64,000 nt of DNA, taken from contig CM042688.1 in the NCBI GenBank assembly GCA_023614405.1, forward strand, positions 439,942,028 to 440,006,027. Direction: 5' to 3'. Shown here in pieces: positions 33,560-45,211 of the stretch (its first letter is position 1; every line of letters starts with the position of its first letter). This DNA is from Avena insularis. Taxonomy: Eukaryota; Streptophyta; Magnoliopsida; Poales; Poaceae. Both the position numbers and the translations under genes were made by a program. The notes beneath the pieces are model-generated. The model had not been told where the DNA came from. It made no database searches and saw only the letters and a list, made by a program, of their open reading frames with translations.

Positions 33560-35510
33560 CCAGTCATTGGACAAGATTCAACAGTGAGATATCATATCTT
33601 AATCCTCTCGTGATGATCCTAATGTGAATGTATGTAATGTTGTACTAATTAGTTACTTTATGTTGGTGGCAGATTCTCTTCGTAATCGGAATTGCGGAAC
33701 TTAAGGATCCCGAATTTCCTAGTTTAGCATATGAATTTTACATGTACTCTACTGTACAAACAGGCCCACATACGACAGTGAAATGGGAGACGTGTCCTAG
33801 ACAGGAAAGCAAGCGCTGCCCTACCAACACATGGACATGGTGAAGCATTGTCTTTTCTTCTATGATGGGACAAGTAGTGGTTCCTAGATTAAGGTAGTTC
33901 TACACTTTCAGTGAATATTTTGTATGGAGTTAAGCTACTGCTAATCTATTTTGTAGTCATACCTATGTACTAGGACTTGTTCAGATCAAGTGGAGAATAT
34001 GTCTCACTTTCCTTTTGAAACTTGGCCTTGCTGCATCATTGTACCGCTATTGAATTTCAATGTCTGTATTATTGAATATGTCAATTCTTTTGGTCACTGT
34101 ATGCCACCATTGAATCGGTCACTTTGAATTGCTGCTGAATCTTTTAAGTGCTGGTGAATATGAACTGGGAACCTATCGATACCTTTTCAGTCTTATTACG
34201 TAATGCCGAATCTTTCTAATGCTACTGAATCTTTCAAAATTTCTATTGTTTCTACTACTAAAGTATTTTGTAGAACTAGTACTGATGTATTGGTACTTGT
34301 TTAGACAAAGTGCATTAGATGGTTGAGTTTGCTTTTCTTTTGAAACATGGCCTTGTCATAATCTAGACGAGGCTTGGGCATTTTGGGTTGCATATGAGGG
34401 TCACACTGGCATTAATGTGAGAAGGAGGTATACACACAAAAACATACTTGATCGTCATTTTTGCATACTCCAATGATCGAGTGTGTTCAAATAATCGGGC
34501 AAACTCATCGTGTGCCATGGTTCTTAGAGATGAAACAAGTACCGATCCTCTCTTTATTGCTATTGAATTTCAGTGTCTGTATTGCTGAATTGGTCACTTT
34601 GAAATGCTAGAAAATCTGTCAAATGTTGTTGATTTTGAACTAGGAATATGTAGTTATTTTTATTTCTTCTTCTATACTCCTGAATATTTTAAATAATACT
34701 GAATCTGTCAAAAGTTCTACCATTATTACCTCGCTTTTTGCACTAGATCTTTTGTTTTCTATCATCGAAACCGTCACATGTGTTTTGGACAGAGATGAGA
34801 GGGGTAAATATACAACATGATTTCACCAAGTGATTGGATATAATTCCGGTTTTGGTGCAGGTGAAGTGTGTGTCCATGATTCTTTAGATATTTCGCATGA
34901 ATATCTATCAAAAAAATTATCACTTTTCTCTCTCCCTTGGCGAGGTCTTTATTTCAAATCCGACCGAGCATAGTACAATGTGATTTTTTTAGGGCTAGTA
35001 CAATGCAACTCTTACTAACAAGGAGATGAAAGCTAGCCCATTCGCCCCCTCTTTAGCCCAAAACATTTAATTCGACCTTTTCGAGGTCAGGGGTCTGCTG
35101 TCCACAGCCTAGTGAAATTTTAGAAAGGATCCCATGGAGTATAGTCCATGTAGATCAACCCAAAATCTTTTTAATTCAGTCTTGTTGGGCATTTACCCTA
35201 CCTCTAAAAAACCCTCCGCCTACCCATGTTTTTAAGAAACTACTTCATTACGTGGTATTTAAAAAATGAGATACCAGGGATGCTATCCTTTTATTTTAAG
35301 AGAGATAAACATGGACACACAAAATCATTTTAAGAAGACTAATATATAAGTTATAGTTACAATAATAAATAAATTAATGATATATTTTTAAAAATTATCG
35401 TTGGCATAGTGGCAACACACTCAATTTACATGCATTGAAGTCTCGAGTTAGAATCGTTTATGCGTACATATATTTCATAATTATAGGTTTTCATCTTTTT
35501 TTAAGCAATA
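33560..35510 (+). repeat. CACTA-2 interior with diverged internal repeats
   Basis: 33950-34170 and 34270-34650 are related: both have ACTTGTTNAGAT-like starts, CTTTTGAAAC(A/T)TGGCCTTG, GAATTTCA(A/G)TGTCTGTATT and GGTCACTTTGAA. The spacing is about 320 bp. A third copy spans 10300-10425 plus 32106-32340. No coding sequence was seen in 34650-35510. Confidence 0.6.
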
Positions 35511-35514
35511 TATT

Positions 35515-36440
35515 GCTTTATGGAGAGGCTGTCATCGCGGATCCACTAGCCTGCGGCATCCCTCAAGTTTAACGGACGGATTTTAAAAAATAACAGTTAA
35601 AGTACTTGTACAGTGAGCCTGCCATCGAGGACCCACATGTTAGACAATAAACAACTACATTGAGATATGTTAAGAAGGTCAACGTACCAGACGCGACCAA
35701 AATAAAATGTCCAATAGGATGACATCGGGGATCCATTAGCATGAACATCAAGCAACGTTTCAAAAGGTCAAAATGTTGGACACGACAAAAAAGTTTAACA
35801 TACACACATTTTCTATATCGAGGAGGCTAACTTGACGGACCCATCTGGTAGACCAAATGGCTAATGCATCGAGCAATGTTTCCAAGGTCAAAATAGGAAG
35901 GCAGGAGAGAAGGAGAAAGTCCATCATACACATGTTTCTTCTAATAAGAGGATGATATGTGGACCCAAAAATGAGACTAAACGATTGATGCATCAGGAAC
36001 ATTATCAAGTTCGAAATAGGGAGGCGCGAGCGGAAATAGATAGTCCATCATACACATGTTTCTTTAATGAGTGGCTGACACGGGGAACCCACCATCCTGA
36101 ATAAACGGTTGATGCATCGAGCAACGTTATCAAGTTCAAGACATGGAGAAGCGAGCAAAGAATAAAATTCCATGATACACACACTTCTTCTAGTCATAGA
36201 CTGACATATGGGACCTAGTAGTCTGAATAAACACTAGAAGCATCGAGCAACGCTAGCAAGTTCAGAACAGAAAAGCGCAAGCGAAGAAAAAAATTCCATC
36301 AGACGCACGATTCTTCTAATGAGAGGCTAACATGGGTGACCCATTAGCCTGACTAAATGGCAGATGCATCGAGCAACATTTTCGAGTTCAAATCAGGAAG
36401 GAGCGACCAAAAAATATGGTCCGCTAGATACATTGACATC
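35515..36440 (+). repeat. CACTA-2 3' subterminal tandem array, period about 125 bp
   Basis: Imperfect units contain GCATCGAGCAACG, AAGTTC(A/G)A-A-A-GG, CCATCA(T/G)ACRCAC, TCTTCTAATGAGAGG, TGACAT-GGGACCCA and TAGTCTGA. The GCATCGAGCAA core recurs near 35865, 35990 (altered), 36116, 36240 and 36365. Earlier units are more diverged. It ends about 250 bp from the terminus. This is the usual location of accessory-protein binding repeats in CACTA elements. Confidence 0.75.
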
Positions 36441-36690
36441 CGGGACCCACATAACTCAAAATATTTTGGCGAGTCAACATTGCTCAAGGAACCAAAAATC
36501 TTACTTCTGTCACGCGTCGGTCGAGCTTCTTCAAGGTTTTAACGATTTCATCATATTAGATGGCCAAGAAAACAAAAAAAAAGTTTTCCATCACCCACAT
36601 GAAAGCGAACGAAGTTGTGGAACAATACACACATTCTAAAACGCTTGACTGACCATACTGTTGCACATGCCGTCATTTCTTGTAGTGGCT

Positions 36691-37680
36691 TGTGTTGGCC
36701 CTGTATCTAGAAGCAGACCGGTTATCTATACTATGGTTTCAATCATGAATTAACTTGTATCCTGAATCATGGCTACACAATTATCAAGCGAGAGATGGGA
36801 TCGTCGTCGTGAGCTAGAATCGATCGGCCAACTGGCACCCAGTAAGCATTGGACTCTAGGCTGGAGATTGTTAGGGTCACGTGAGACTTTGCCAAAGCTT
36901 CATGATATGTGGCAGGCAACAACCTTGCTGGCAGGACAAGACCCGTATGGGAAATTAATATAGCCAATACTTGTGTTAGATATGAGGTAGTCTAGGATAA
37001 AACATATTGTTTCTTTTATATTTTTATTACTAGCATTTTTTTACTGAATTCCCATTGGCTTATGACTTTGAACCTCAATGGTATTTGCCCATTGACTTTG
37101 AACCTCGGTTTAGATATGCAATTTTCTAGGATATGGGTTTTCTAATTCTGAATTAAGTTCAGTTGTTATAATAACACAAATAGTTGGTGCGATAAACACA
37201 GTTGGTAAAAATATCATATGGTGGAGACCATACCCAAATATCATGCAGTGGAGACCTTCTCTCTGACATACTTTGTTCGATATACCAGATACTATGCAAA
37301 AGTCATTCCTTGGTTGTCCAACATGATAGTACCTATGTACCAAAGTGTTAATGTTTGGTCTCCTAAATTTAGATCACGCACTAATTACATGTTGCTATAT
37401 ATATCTATATTTAGTACATATTGTACTATTTGATTTTAGCAACCAAATCGAGCAAGTTCTACAAACTATGTGTATAACAGTGTCAGGATTAGTTTTGACC
37501 TTACTCTTTGTATGGAAATATTGTTTTACCTCTTTTATATTAAGAACCATATGTTAGTTCAACGATCTGGGGGAGGCGGATACGACTGTCTTTTTTCTGT
37601 ACCCGCACATAACATTTCTATATGCTACTTTAATTCAAAAAAATGTTTAATCATAACAGCTTTCCCACCGCTAGTTCATG
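36691..37680 (+). other. CACTA-1 interior right of CACTA-2, nothing recognised
   Basis: No open frame with codon bias, no termini and no tandem repeats. Assigned to CACTA-1 by position only. Confidence 0.35.
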
Positions 37681-37689
37681 GGCTGGTGG

Positions 37690-38303
37690 GTTGCTAGCCA
37701 TGATAGTATTAGGGACTACTATTGCAATTGTTGGCCCACGTGAATGTTCACCGTTGACTGTATGGAATATCTGCAATATCTTGTTATTTATTGCAATAGT
37801 AGTGGCTTGTTGTAATATCCTCTACATATTTCCACGACTACACAACTTGTCACAGTAAACAATAGTTGTCGCGACACAGTGAAATTGAGGTATAAAATAT
37901 ACACTATTACGAAAAATACGTATTTTGTTACAATAATTAGATATTTTTGCAACAACATTTGTACCTATCGCAACATGACACAGTTTTCATAATATTTTTC
38001 TGAATATTACCACAAATAACCATTTCCTTATGAGATATAGTTTCTATTGCAACAAAATGACTAACTCGCGCAACAAAATTTGGTTTCACAATATCAAAGC
38101 CATATTACAATGCCCATGTAAGTTATTGCAATACATACCCTCTATTGCAACAAAAAGAGTAATTATCGCAGCAAAACTCATATGTGGCAATATGTACATC
38201 CTATTACCACAAGCGAGGAATTTGTGGCAATATTGCATCTTATTGCAATGAAATGTGGTTGTAGCAAAAAATATTGTTGCAATAGACAGGATTTCCTATA
38301 GGG
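37690..38303 (+). repeat. Probable 3' subterminal region and end of CACTA-1
   Basis: TATTGCAA(C/T)A and TTGCAACAAAA motifs occur more than ten times in 600 bp in both orientations. The tract ends TTGCAATAGACAGG then TTTCCTATAGGG at 38292-38303, a one-base variant of a CACTA end. Confidence 0.5.
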
Positions 38304-39532
38304 ATAACTTTGCTCTGTTTGGGTTCAGGTGGGTGCTTTAGTTGATTAAATTCAACTAAGCTTATCTGGAGTTCAAATGGAGCAAACTACCATCTTTTAC
38401 TAATGATGATGACCTTGATCATCATTTGTGGGTTTACAATTGTTTGTATGTTAACTTAAGCTTACTAAACTTGGTAGTGCATATATTGTCTGAAACTGAA
38501 ATTACTAAATATTATTGGGTTCAAATGATGATCATGTGCTAATTTTTTGAGTTCAAAACTTCATTTTGAATTTAGTGTGGGCATGATGTTAATCTAAGGC
38601 CCTTTTCCTAGTTCTACTTAAAAACTCTAAGACTTTCACCTATCTCTATGTGTCTATCATGATAGAATTTCTCATGAATATGATTCTTATCTTATGATTG
38701 CTAGGAAGATGATTTCTTATAGTGGGTAAGATTCAAGTGGCTTATTCTTTATATAATATTCATGATTGAAGTTATGTGTCCACTTAACTGGTGGATTTTG
38801 CTATTCTAAAAATAGTTATTGTGGTGCCTCCGACTCTTTGGAGTGTGCATAATGACTTATTAGATTTACCATGATCTACTGCTAGGATAGATGGGTAGAT
38901 GTGGAAATCCTCTATTGAATGATCCAGTGGCTTAATGCAAGCACAATCTTTCTTGATGCATGTGATGCACTGTCTGAGTATTAACTCTATTAAAATAGTA
39001 GCTACAGATGGCTAGAAGATCCCACCCTTGTAACCAGATGAATTTCCTTGATATTCTGTTCTTAAAAATGAGGATCATGGTCAGTTGTTTCTATTATCTC
39101 GGTCACATGCTTCTGAAGATCTTGATATTCTAGGTTGATTTAATCCTCTTCCTTCTTATTTGCTTGTTGTCCTGAAGCTTGAGTTCATCCTGCTACTAGA
39201 TCTATGCATGGTCCTTACTTATCATCCTGGATGCTATTGATGTAAAGAACCTGATGGTGCTGAGGTTGTGGGAAATGGTAGCCTAGCTTCGGATGGTCAT
39301 TTTATCTTATCCTCCTCTTAGTGTTTGTGCATGGATCTAACCTATGGGCCCTACTAGGTTCAAGTTAACACACATGGAGATATGTGGATATCCATTGGTA
39401 ACATTACTCCCCTGATCTTTAATCTTTACTCTCTTACTTCTACTTCATTGACCCTTTCCTCGCCCATGATGCAAAGGCTGAAGAAAAATATGATAAGAAC
39501 AAATTTCAAATTGTTTCCCCTTTTTAACAAAA
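38304..39532. other. Unassigned AT-rich sequence
   Basis: No long frame, terminus or repeat. The style resembles LTR or retroelement interior sequence common in Triticeae, but I cannot place it. Confidence 0.3.
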
Positions 39533-41384
39533 CTAGATGATACCCCGCACGTTGTTGCGGGAATTTATGGTACAACAATAATAAACTGGATATAAGAGGT
39601 GCATGTAAATAGAGGATTTGTGTGGATAGTGAAAACATACTATTGAGCCATTCGGCCAGGATAACAAAAATATGCTTAGAATGCACACCAATGGAATATT
39701 AGTCACACAAAAAGAATTAAATGGTTAATTCTTACTTGGATCAGATGTGCCGGCGACCTAGCTCAATAAGAATTATTTTAAAATTCCATGAGGCTTAATC
39801 ATGATGTCCTTAGTAGCTCATGGGAACAAAAAAACAACTGTTCTACCTGAACAGAGAAACTCCACAAAGTACAATCTGCTTTCTTAAAAGCTGATGTTTG
39901 CACACCATCTGAAAATCTGGCATATGCCCTTCAAAGAAAAATCTATCGAACATACACATCAAAGATAAATTAATAGAGCTCTTGTATAGAAATAAAAATA
40001 TGGTACTAAATCCAAATAAATTGGCGGCAATTAAATATATGACCAACGGTAAAAGGACATGGCATGCCAAGAAATGTAATCAGGAAAAGATAAAATGTAT
40101 TTTAGTACCAAACCTGAAAGAAAATCTGGAACTTGATTCGGTAGCACGCAGCTGTTTACATGGTTACTTACTTTGTCTGCTGCTTATGGCAGTTTAGATG
40201 AGAGCAAAAATCAACCACGCTTTATAGAATAATAATACCAGTGTTTAAGAAGTGGAACCTCAAAAGAACAAATCCCAGGTTGACTCGATATAACAGCTTG
40301 ACTTCAGAGGCGCCGCCCAGAGGCAAAACACAAAGGTCCTGAATCCACGGCTCTTTCTCATCTCAATGCCATTTTCTTCAAGTAACTATCACCAGTCGTG
40401 GGAAAAATTCTTTCTTCGTTCCTGCAAGAAGTTTTTTTTCAAGTTATTGCTAAAAAAAAGTAACATTAGTGGACAACTGTAGCAAATTCTCAAGTGTAGC
40501 AGAAGAACTGACATGAATTAAATGGAGCACAAACAAAAGAGATCCCATGGACTTGAAAGATGCACCGAGTAGCACCAAAGGAACCAACAAAAAATGCATG
40601 AAAACGATGGACAGAACTGCAGATAAACCTCCATGTCCTATGGGAAGGTACTCCCCCAAAGATGACCTAAATCATATCGCATTGTTGGCGGTAGGCGAAG
40701 AAAAAAATCAGAAGTAACATCCAGACAATGTAGGATTTGTACCAGAGGGTCTCGATGTCTATGGTTCAATACTGTAATAGTGTCGGCAAGGCTGCAGGGG
40801 CGTGGAGCAAACCTGCTGACATGGTTGGAATTCCAGGGGTCACGTGGGCTTGTAAAGTTGCTGTTGTGGCTGTGCTCGACCATCGACTCATCGAGGTGCC
40901 GCCGAGAGGATGTGACGAATGCTCTATAGGACATGGCATCTCTATATTTCAGTGACCTGAGAGGAGATCCAGTAGAGAGATAGAAGATCGGATGTTAGCG
41001 TCAGTACCATTAGAAGATTCAAGAAGAACACCATTGCATTGGTTGATTTCCATCTGCGAAGAGTCAGTATGTTCTACTCGATTAATATAGAGACATGACG
41101 GCCAGGAAGACAAAATGAGGCGTCTCTCCAACGACACAGGGGAATTAATGATGTGCTTGTGGGAGAAGAAGAGGATAGGACACCTGAGTGCAAAAGATTA
41201 AAGGGGGATATAATACGCACTGGGCTTTTCTTCTTCCACCAGATGGCTTTGGGTAGACAAAATTGTGGAAGCATTGAGAGATGATGAGGTGGCATGACAG
41301 ATGATGTGGCATGAGAAATGATGTGGCATAGCTGCATGTTAAGAGAAATAGAGTAGTGGAGATCACCTATTTAGTTATTATAGA
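39533..41384 (-). mobile_element. Helitron-A: non-autonomous Helitron
   Basis: On the minus strand the 5' end is TCTATAATAACTAAATAGG (from 41384 down), close to the plant Helitron 5' consensus TCTMTAYTA. The 3' end is CATCTAG (to 39533), preceded by the hairpin CCCGCA-loop-TGCGGG at 39544-39561. The flanks are A on the 5' side (41385 complement) and T on the 3' side (39532 complement), the usual AT target with no duplication. At 1,852 bp it has no Rep/helicase, only short frames. Confidence 0.75.
39544..39561 (-). other. Helitron-A 3' hairpin
   Basis: A 6-bp stem CCCGCA/TGCGGG with loop ACAACG (minus strand), 7 nt before CTAG. Such hairpins mark Helitron 3' ends. Confidence 0.75.
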
Positions 41385-41683
41385 TACTCAATGACATGGC
41401 AAACAAATGTGAAACAGTATTACTCTAGTAAAATTCAGAATAGCTGGCCTACATCATCTGATTGTGATAGCCCATATCGTGCCCGTAAGAGTTTTCGTAA
41501 AATAGCCACATATACGTATCATTCCGTAAAAGTACCACGTACGTGCATTATTGTCCACCCAAACGGGCTATCACTTAGCATTACATGAACATATATTTTC
41601 TCTTGCACGTAGATGTAGCACAATCGAATCATAAAGCATTCAGCCTACCGGTCGTGCCCCGAGAGGCGCAGAGAGGAGTCTAG
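41385..41683 (+). mobile_element. Helitron-type 3' end (Helitron-B, partial)
   Basis: It ends GGCGCAGAGAGGAGTCTAG at 41683 and is followed by T. The last ~35 bp match the end of Helitron-C (46531-46565). The weak hairpin GTGCC/GGCGC (one G-U pair) lies 10 nt before CTAG. The 5' end was not found; it may be cut by Helitron-A. Confidence 0.5.
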
Positions 41684-41991
41684 TTTTATTAATAAGAACC
41701 CATTTAACATTTAAATTTCTAAATTAAATTCCTTCTAATTAAAACAATCAACCAAATAATTCAAAATTCAAATCATTTTACCCAAAAACAAAATAAATCC
41801 ACAAAGATCATGTAAATGTCTATAACACTCAAATTTGACAACCTAAGACCCTAAATCATCAAATAGAGAGAAACCATGATCCCTCTGATTTTAAATTAAA
41901 GTGCGAAAATTTTACCAGCTTTTGCAGATGCATGCATGCATAAAAATTATATTTCTACCCTTTATTTGGTCCTAAACGCTAGGATGTTACA
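41684..41991 (-). repeat. Partial LTR, 5' end on the minus strand
   Basis: On the minus strand it begins TGTAACATCCTAGCG at 41991, a common start for Triticeae LTRs, and runs AT-rich to the Helitron-B end. No partner LTR was seen in the window. Assigned from the start motif alone. Confidence 0.35.
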
Positions 41992-43079
41992 TGGTGCGTG
42001 AAGGGTTATAGAGGAGGGAGGGAGGATGTATGGTGAGAGATATTGAAGGAGATCTAAAACATAATTTATTTTGCGTGCATATATATGTCTATTAGACTGT
42101 ATCCTTAAGGTTGTAGATCATGTTAGGAACTCATCATAGCTTTTATATGACAATGCACCGCCTTTAACTCCTCTTCCCAGCCCTCGCGTTGCCTCACTTT
42201 TATTTTCTGAGGTCATAGTATCGTCTTGATATTTGTTTTTCCTCCGTATCTTCTTTGGGGGCTTTTGCGGTTCATGTTCGGTGCCCATTGATCAATAGAA
42301 GTACAGACTACTCAAGTTTTGTACATGAGTCCTCTTTTTCTCACAAAATGGGTTTATAACATTCAAAGCCATATTCTTCGTACTTGCTCTAAATAAAAAA
42401 TCATTCATGTCACTAGGAAAATTGAAAATATTTTTTCCTAATAGTTGGAAGCTCCCATTAGCAATATTGTTTAACATGCCAAGATGCACCCATCTACCAA
42501 ATATCAAAACTTATCATAAACTAGAATGTGTATATGTCCATGACTTTGGTTGCTTGGCTTGAAACATGTGAATGTTCATACATGGTAGGCCATTTATGTG
42601 AATAATGTTTTCATGGTAGATAATACACGCAAGAGGACGCCATGAATAATTCTTTTGTTTATTTTTTTATTTTCTCTTTATTTTATTTTATTGTTTTCAA
42701 AACAAGGTTAAATTGGTTGGCACGAAAAATCTTAGTGAGAAGTTGAATCTTTCAAAACTCTTGGTCGTTATCAATATATTGAATATCAAAAGATTTTTGT
42801 ATAATTTAGAACAAAATACCACTTACTTGTAGTTCAGGACCTAAACTATGTAAATTGATATAAATTCATTTCAGTGGGATAAGTAGCTAGGAATCTTGAA
42901 AACTCAAAAATCATGGGAACCTAAAGTAAAATATTGCCCACTTTGTGCAAAAATCGGGTTTGTGGCATTTGAGCCATATTCTTCGTACTTGTCTAGAGCA
43001 TAAAACATTCACGTCACTTGGAAATTAAAATGTTTTTCTTAATACCTTGTAACACCCACTTGCAACATTATTTACTATA
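41992..43079. repeat. Unassigned segment with a ~140-bp direct repeat
   Basis: 42343-42480 and 42938-43079 are related direct copies sharing GCCATATTCTTCGTACTTG, the CATTCA(T/C)GTCACT block and the AGCAATATTGTTTA/TGCAACATTATTTA block. They are about 595 bp apart. Otherwise no gene or terminus. Confidence 0.6.
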
Positions 43080-44626
43080 TGATACCTTCGATCCGGATTA
43101 CGTATGCAATATACTAGGTTTTTCCCTAGAATAGACCTAGGTTTATCGAACCTTGGTAAACACTTGCTAAAAGAAATTGAGGAACTTCTACAAGACTTGC
43201 TAATTTTTTTATTTACCAGACCTTTCCAGTTTACTTTGTATCTTTGGGTTGTTTTCAGTGATGGAGATAGACCAGGGCTATAGATTCACCCAGCTATACA
43301 TAAAAATGGAATAAAGATAAGGTTAAACACTTTCATGTGTAAAATGATCTAATAGTGATTGGAACTGTGGAAAGCACATCCTCAACTACTAGAACCCCCT
43401 GAAACCACATGTGAAAATAGTCTCTTGGTCCAGCCTTTACACCGCGAAACCACGGGTCACAATGATTATTAAGTAAAATATACCAAAGACTTAAGATTGG
43501 TGATATAACCGTTGATCCCAAGAAGACCACTAAGTGAATATTGTACTCCACCTTTCTATCACTAAGGTTTTGCATGTCAGATGCCATTCACCACTAATTT
43601 CACCTCACACCTTGATCAATCCGAGGGGTCTTGAGTACTAAGTCCTCAAATCAAGGTAGAGACAAAGATACAAGATAAAAAAGCTCATATTCAATCACTA
43701 CATAATATTCCCATAAAGTTAGATGCACATAGTCGCCGCAAGGCTTCACCCCAACCCGCAGCCCTTGAGGAGTGCTCACTCATAATAATAAGATCAAGAG
43801 TATGAATCATTGTTGAAATGCATAGATTGAAATAAAATATCAGGAGTAAATAATAGCGCTAGATTATCTCGGCTCAAACTGTTATACACGTCGTCCCGAT
43901 TCTCTTCGGCAGTGGTATAGACGTCGTAAAGGACACATGATGATGTCGCAATAGAGCCCTGTTATCCCGTAAGGCCGTCCCTGCTGTGGGCCGGGGTGAA
44001 AGATTCTAGACCGAGTAAGGGTGTACCACGCGCGGACGTACACTGGATCACAAACCAGTGGGTCGAGCACGAGAACTGGGCCCGTCGCCGCGTACGCGGG
44101 CAGTAGGTTGTTCTGTGAGTGACGTTCCCGGCACGACATGCCTCTGCACCTGCCGGGTGGTCGGGTCCGCTGAGAGTCGACATGGCATCGTGAGCCCATG
44201 CCGCCCGCGGACTCTCGCGGTCATGGGGCCCGTCAACAGTCGATGTGCTATTGTTAGCCTACGGAGGATGCAGTTTCTCGCTAACTCTCGCAGATGCAGG
44301 GCCCCCATAGGCCTACGTGGCATCGTAAAAATATGACGGCTATCATAGTAGACCTTAGATGATGCGTCTTCTTGCGGTTGTTAAGAATAGGTGGCGGCGT
44401 AGACCTTATGAGTCCGTGGAATTTCTCGGCGAGATCGTATAGTGTCCTATTCAAAGCTGAGCTGGCGGCATACACGTCTGGGGGGTTTCGTGTCTACATC
44501 ATACCATGGAGTCCGCTCCTGGCACCCTAGGTTGTAGATGTACGCGAGTTCTCGTGGACGTCTGTCGAGGTGGCAGCGTTATTCCATCACCGTGTGCGTG
44601 CTCTATCATCGAAGTCGTCTAACGGG

Positions 44627-44635
44627 TATAAAAAA
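44627..44635 (+). promoter_or_regulatory. Candidate TATA box in Helitron-C cargo
   Basis: TATAAAAAA in AACGGGTATAAAAAACC. It is followed about 35 nt downstream by a CT-rich leader (TCTCTCCTCTCTCC) as in many plant promoters. The GC-rich tract 44000-44350 upstream would be the distal promoter. Confidence 0.5.
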
Positions 44636-44792
44636 CCTTCCCCGGTGAAATTCGGTAGCTAGCGTCTCTCCTCTCTCCACCTCCACGTTTCTTCGTTTCG
44701 TCTTCGTGATCAGCGGCATGTGCCGGTCCTTTGACCATACACAGAGCTGATGTTGTGTCTGCTCACGAGAGCAAGACGAAGTAGGATGTAGT

Positions 44793-45188
44793 GTGTTTCT
44801 ATATCCTCCTCCACCATCCCTCCTTCTGTCTCCAAGATCTTCTACATGCATCACTCCACGGGCATTGACCTGGGCAGACACGCGGAGCCGTGTTGCTGGT
44901 ATCTTCCTGCAAATGCACAACCGCCACCGACTGCTGGACGGTACCGCGTTCGCAGAAAGATGGCCCCAACACGCCGCCACATTTTCTATACGGCATGCGG
45001 ACAGAAAAGATCAGGTTTCAACAACATCAACATCCTCAGCTACACAGGCCGCAAGTGCTAGCGGTCGTCCTCGGGGGCAACGGATAGCTGCAACGGTTCT
45101 GGATACATGGACCGCATCTGCCAAAGGCCTCCTGGCAAGCATGTTGTCTGTCATCTCTCTTAGGAAGAATTTGTCTCTCTCCAAATAA
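44793..45188 (+). pseudogene. Exon-like cargo frame in Helitron-C, unknown
   Basis: An open frame of 131 codons from an ATG at 44793, about 165 nt after the TATA box. It is Ser/Arg/Ala-rich with no recognised domain. A second frame in the same stretch (44846-45061, 71 codons) is also open, so the coding frame is not certain. It ends just before a T-rich tract and an AG acceptor (45211). GC content is well above the surrounding LTR. Probably host sequence picked up by the Helitron. Confidence 0.35.
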
Positions 45189-45211
45189 CACTAACCTCTT
45201 TTTTTAACCAG

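Larger units (their letters stand above)
2747..36687 (+). mobile_element. CACTA-2: non-autonomous CACTA element, split by two retrotransposons
   Basis: The 5' terminus is CACTACGAGAAA (2747-2758). The 3' terminus is TTTCTTGTAGTG (36676-36687), which reads CACTACAAGAAA on the other strand: 11 of 12 bases match. The 3-bp duplication GCT flanks both ends (2744-2746 and 36688-36690). Removing Gypsy-1 and Copia with their duplications leaves about 5.7 kb in three pieces: 2747-2898, 9418-10425 and 32106-36687. These hold 5' subterminal repeats, a captured F-box-like gene fragment and a 3' tandem subterminal array, but no transposase. Mobilisation must have been in trans. Orientation is arbitrary because there is no transposase; it is given by the 5'-CACTA end. 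Confidence 0.85.
1..38303 (+). mobile_element. CACTA-1: outer CACTA (En/Spm) element, left end outside window
   Basis: The transposase remnant at 1-1852 reads rightward, so the 3' end should lie to the right. At 37690-38303 there is an AT-rich tract with many TTGCAACA/TTGCAATA motifs that ends in TTTCCTATAGGG. This differs by one base from TTTCCTATAGTG, the reverse complement of a CACTATAGGAAA-type CACTA terminus. The inference is that 1-2746 and 36691-38303 are the two halves of one old element split by CACTA-2. The transposase identity is seen directly. The right boundary and the joining of the halves are inference, and no target duplication can be checked because the left end is missing. 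Confidence 0.5.

Noticed and set aside
35515..36440. Tandem array as a CRISPR or satellite
   Set aside because: Units are diverged, lack spacers and lie at a CACTA end, so they are subterminal repeats in a plant genome.
36769..36963. 64-codon frame as a host gene
   Set aside because: Too short, no domain, antisense frame equally open.
44048..44336. GC-rich frames on both strands in Helitron-C
   Set aside because: Open on both strands because of composition and short internal repeats. It lies upstream of the TATA box, so more likely promoter or cargo leader.
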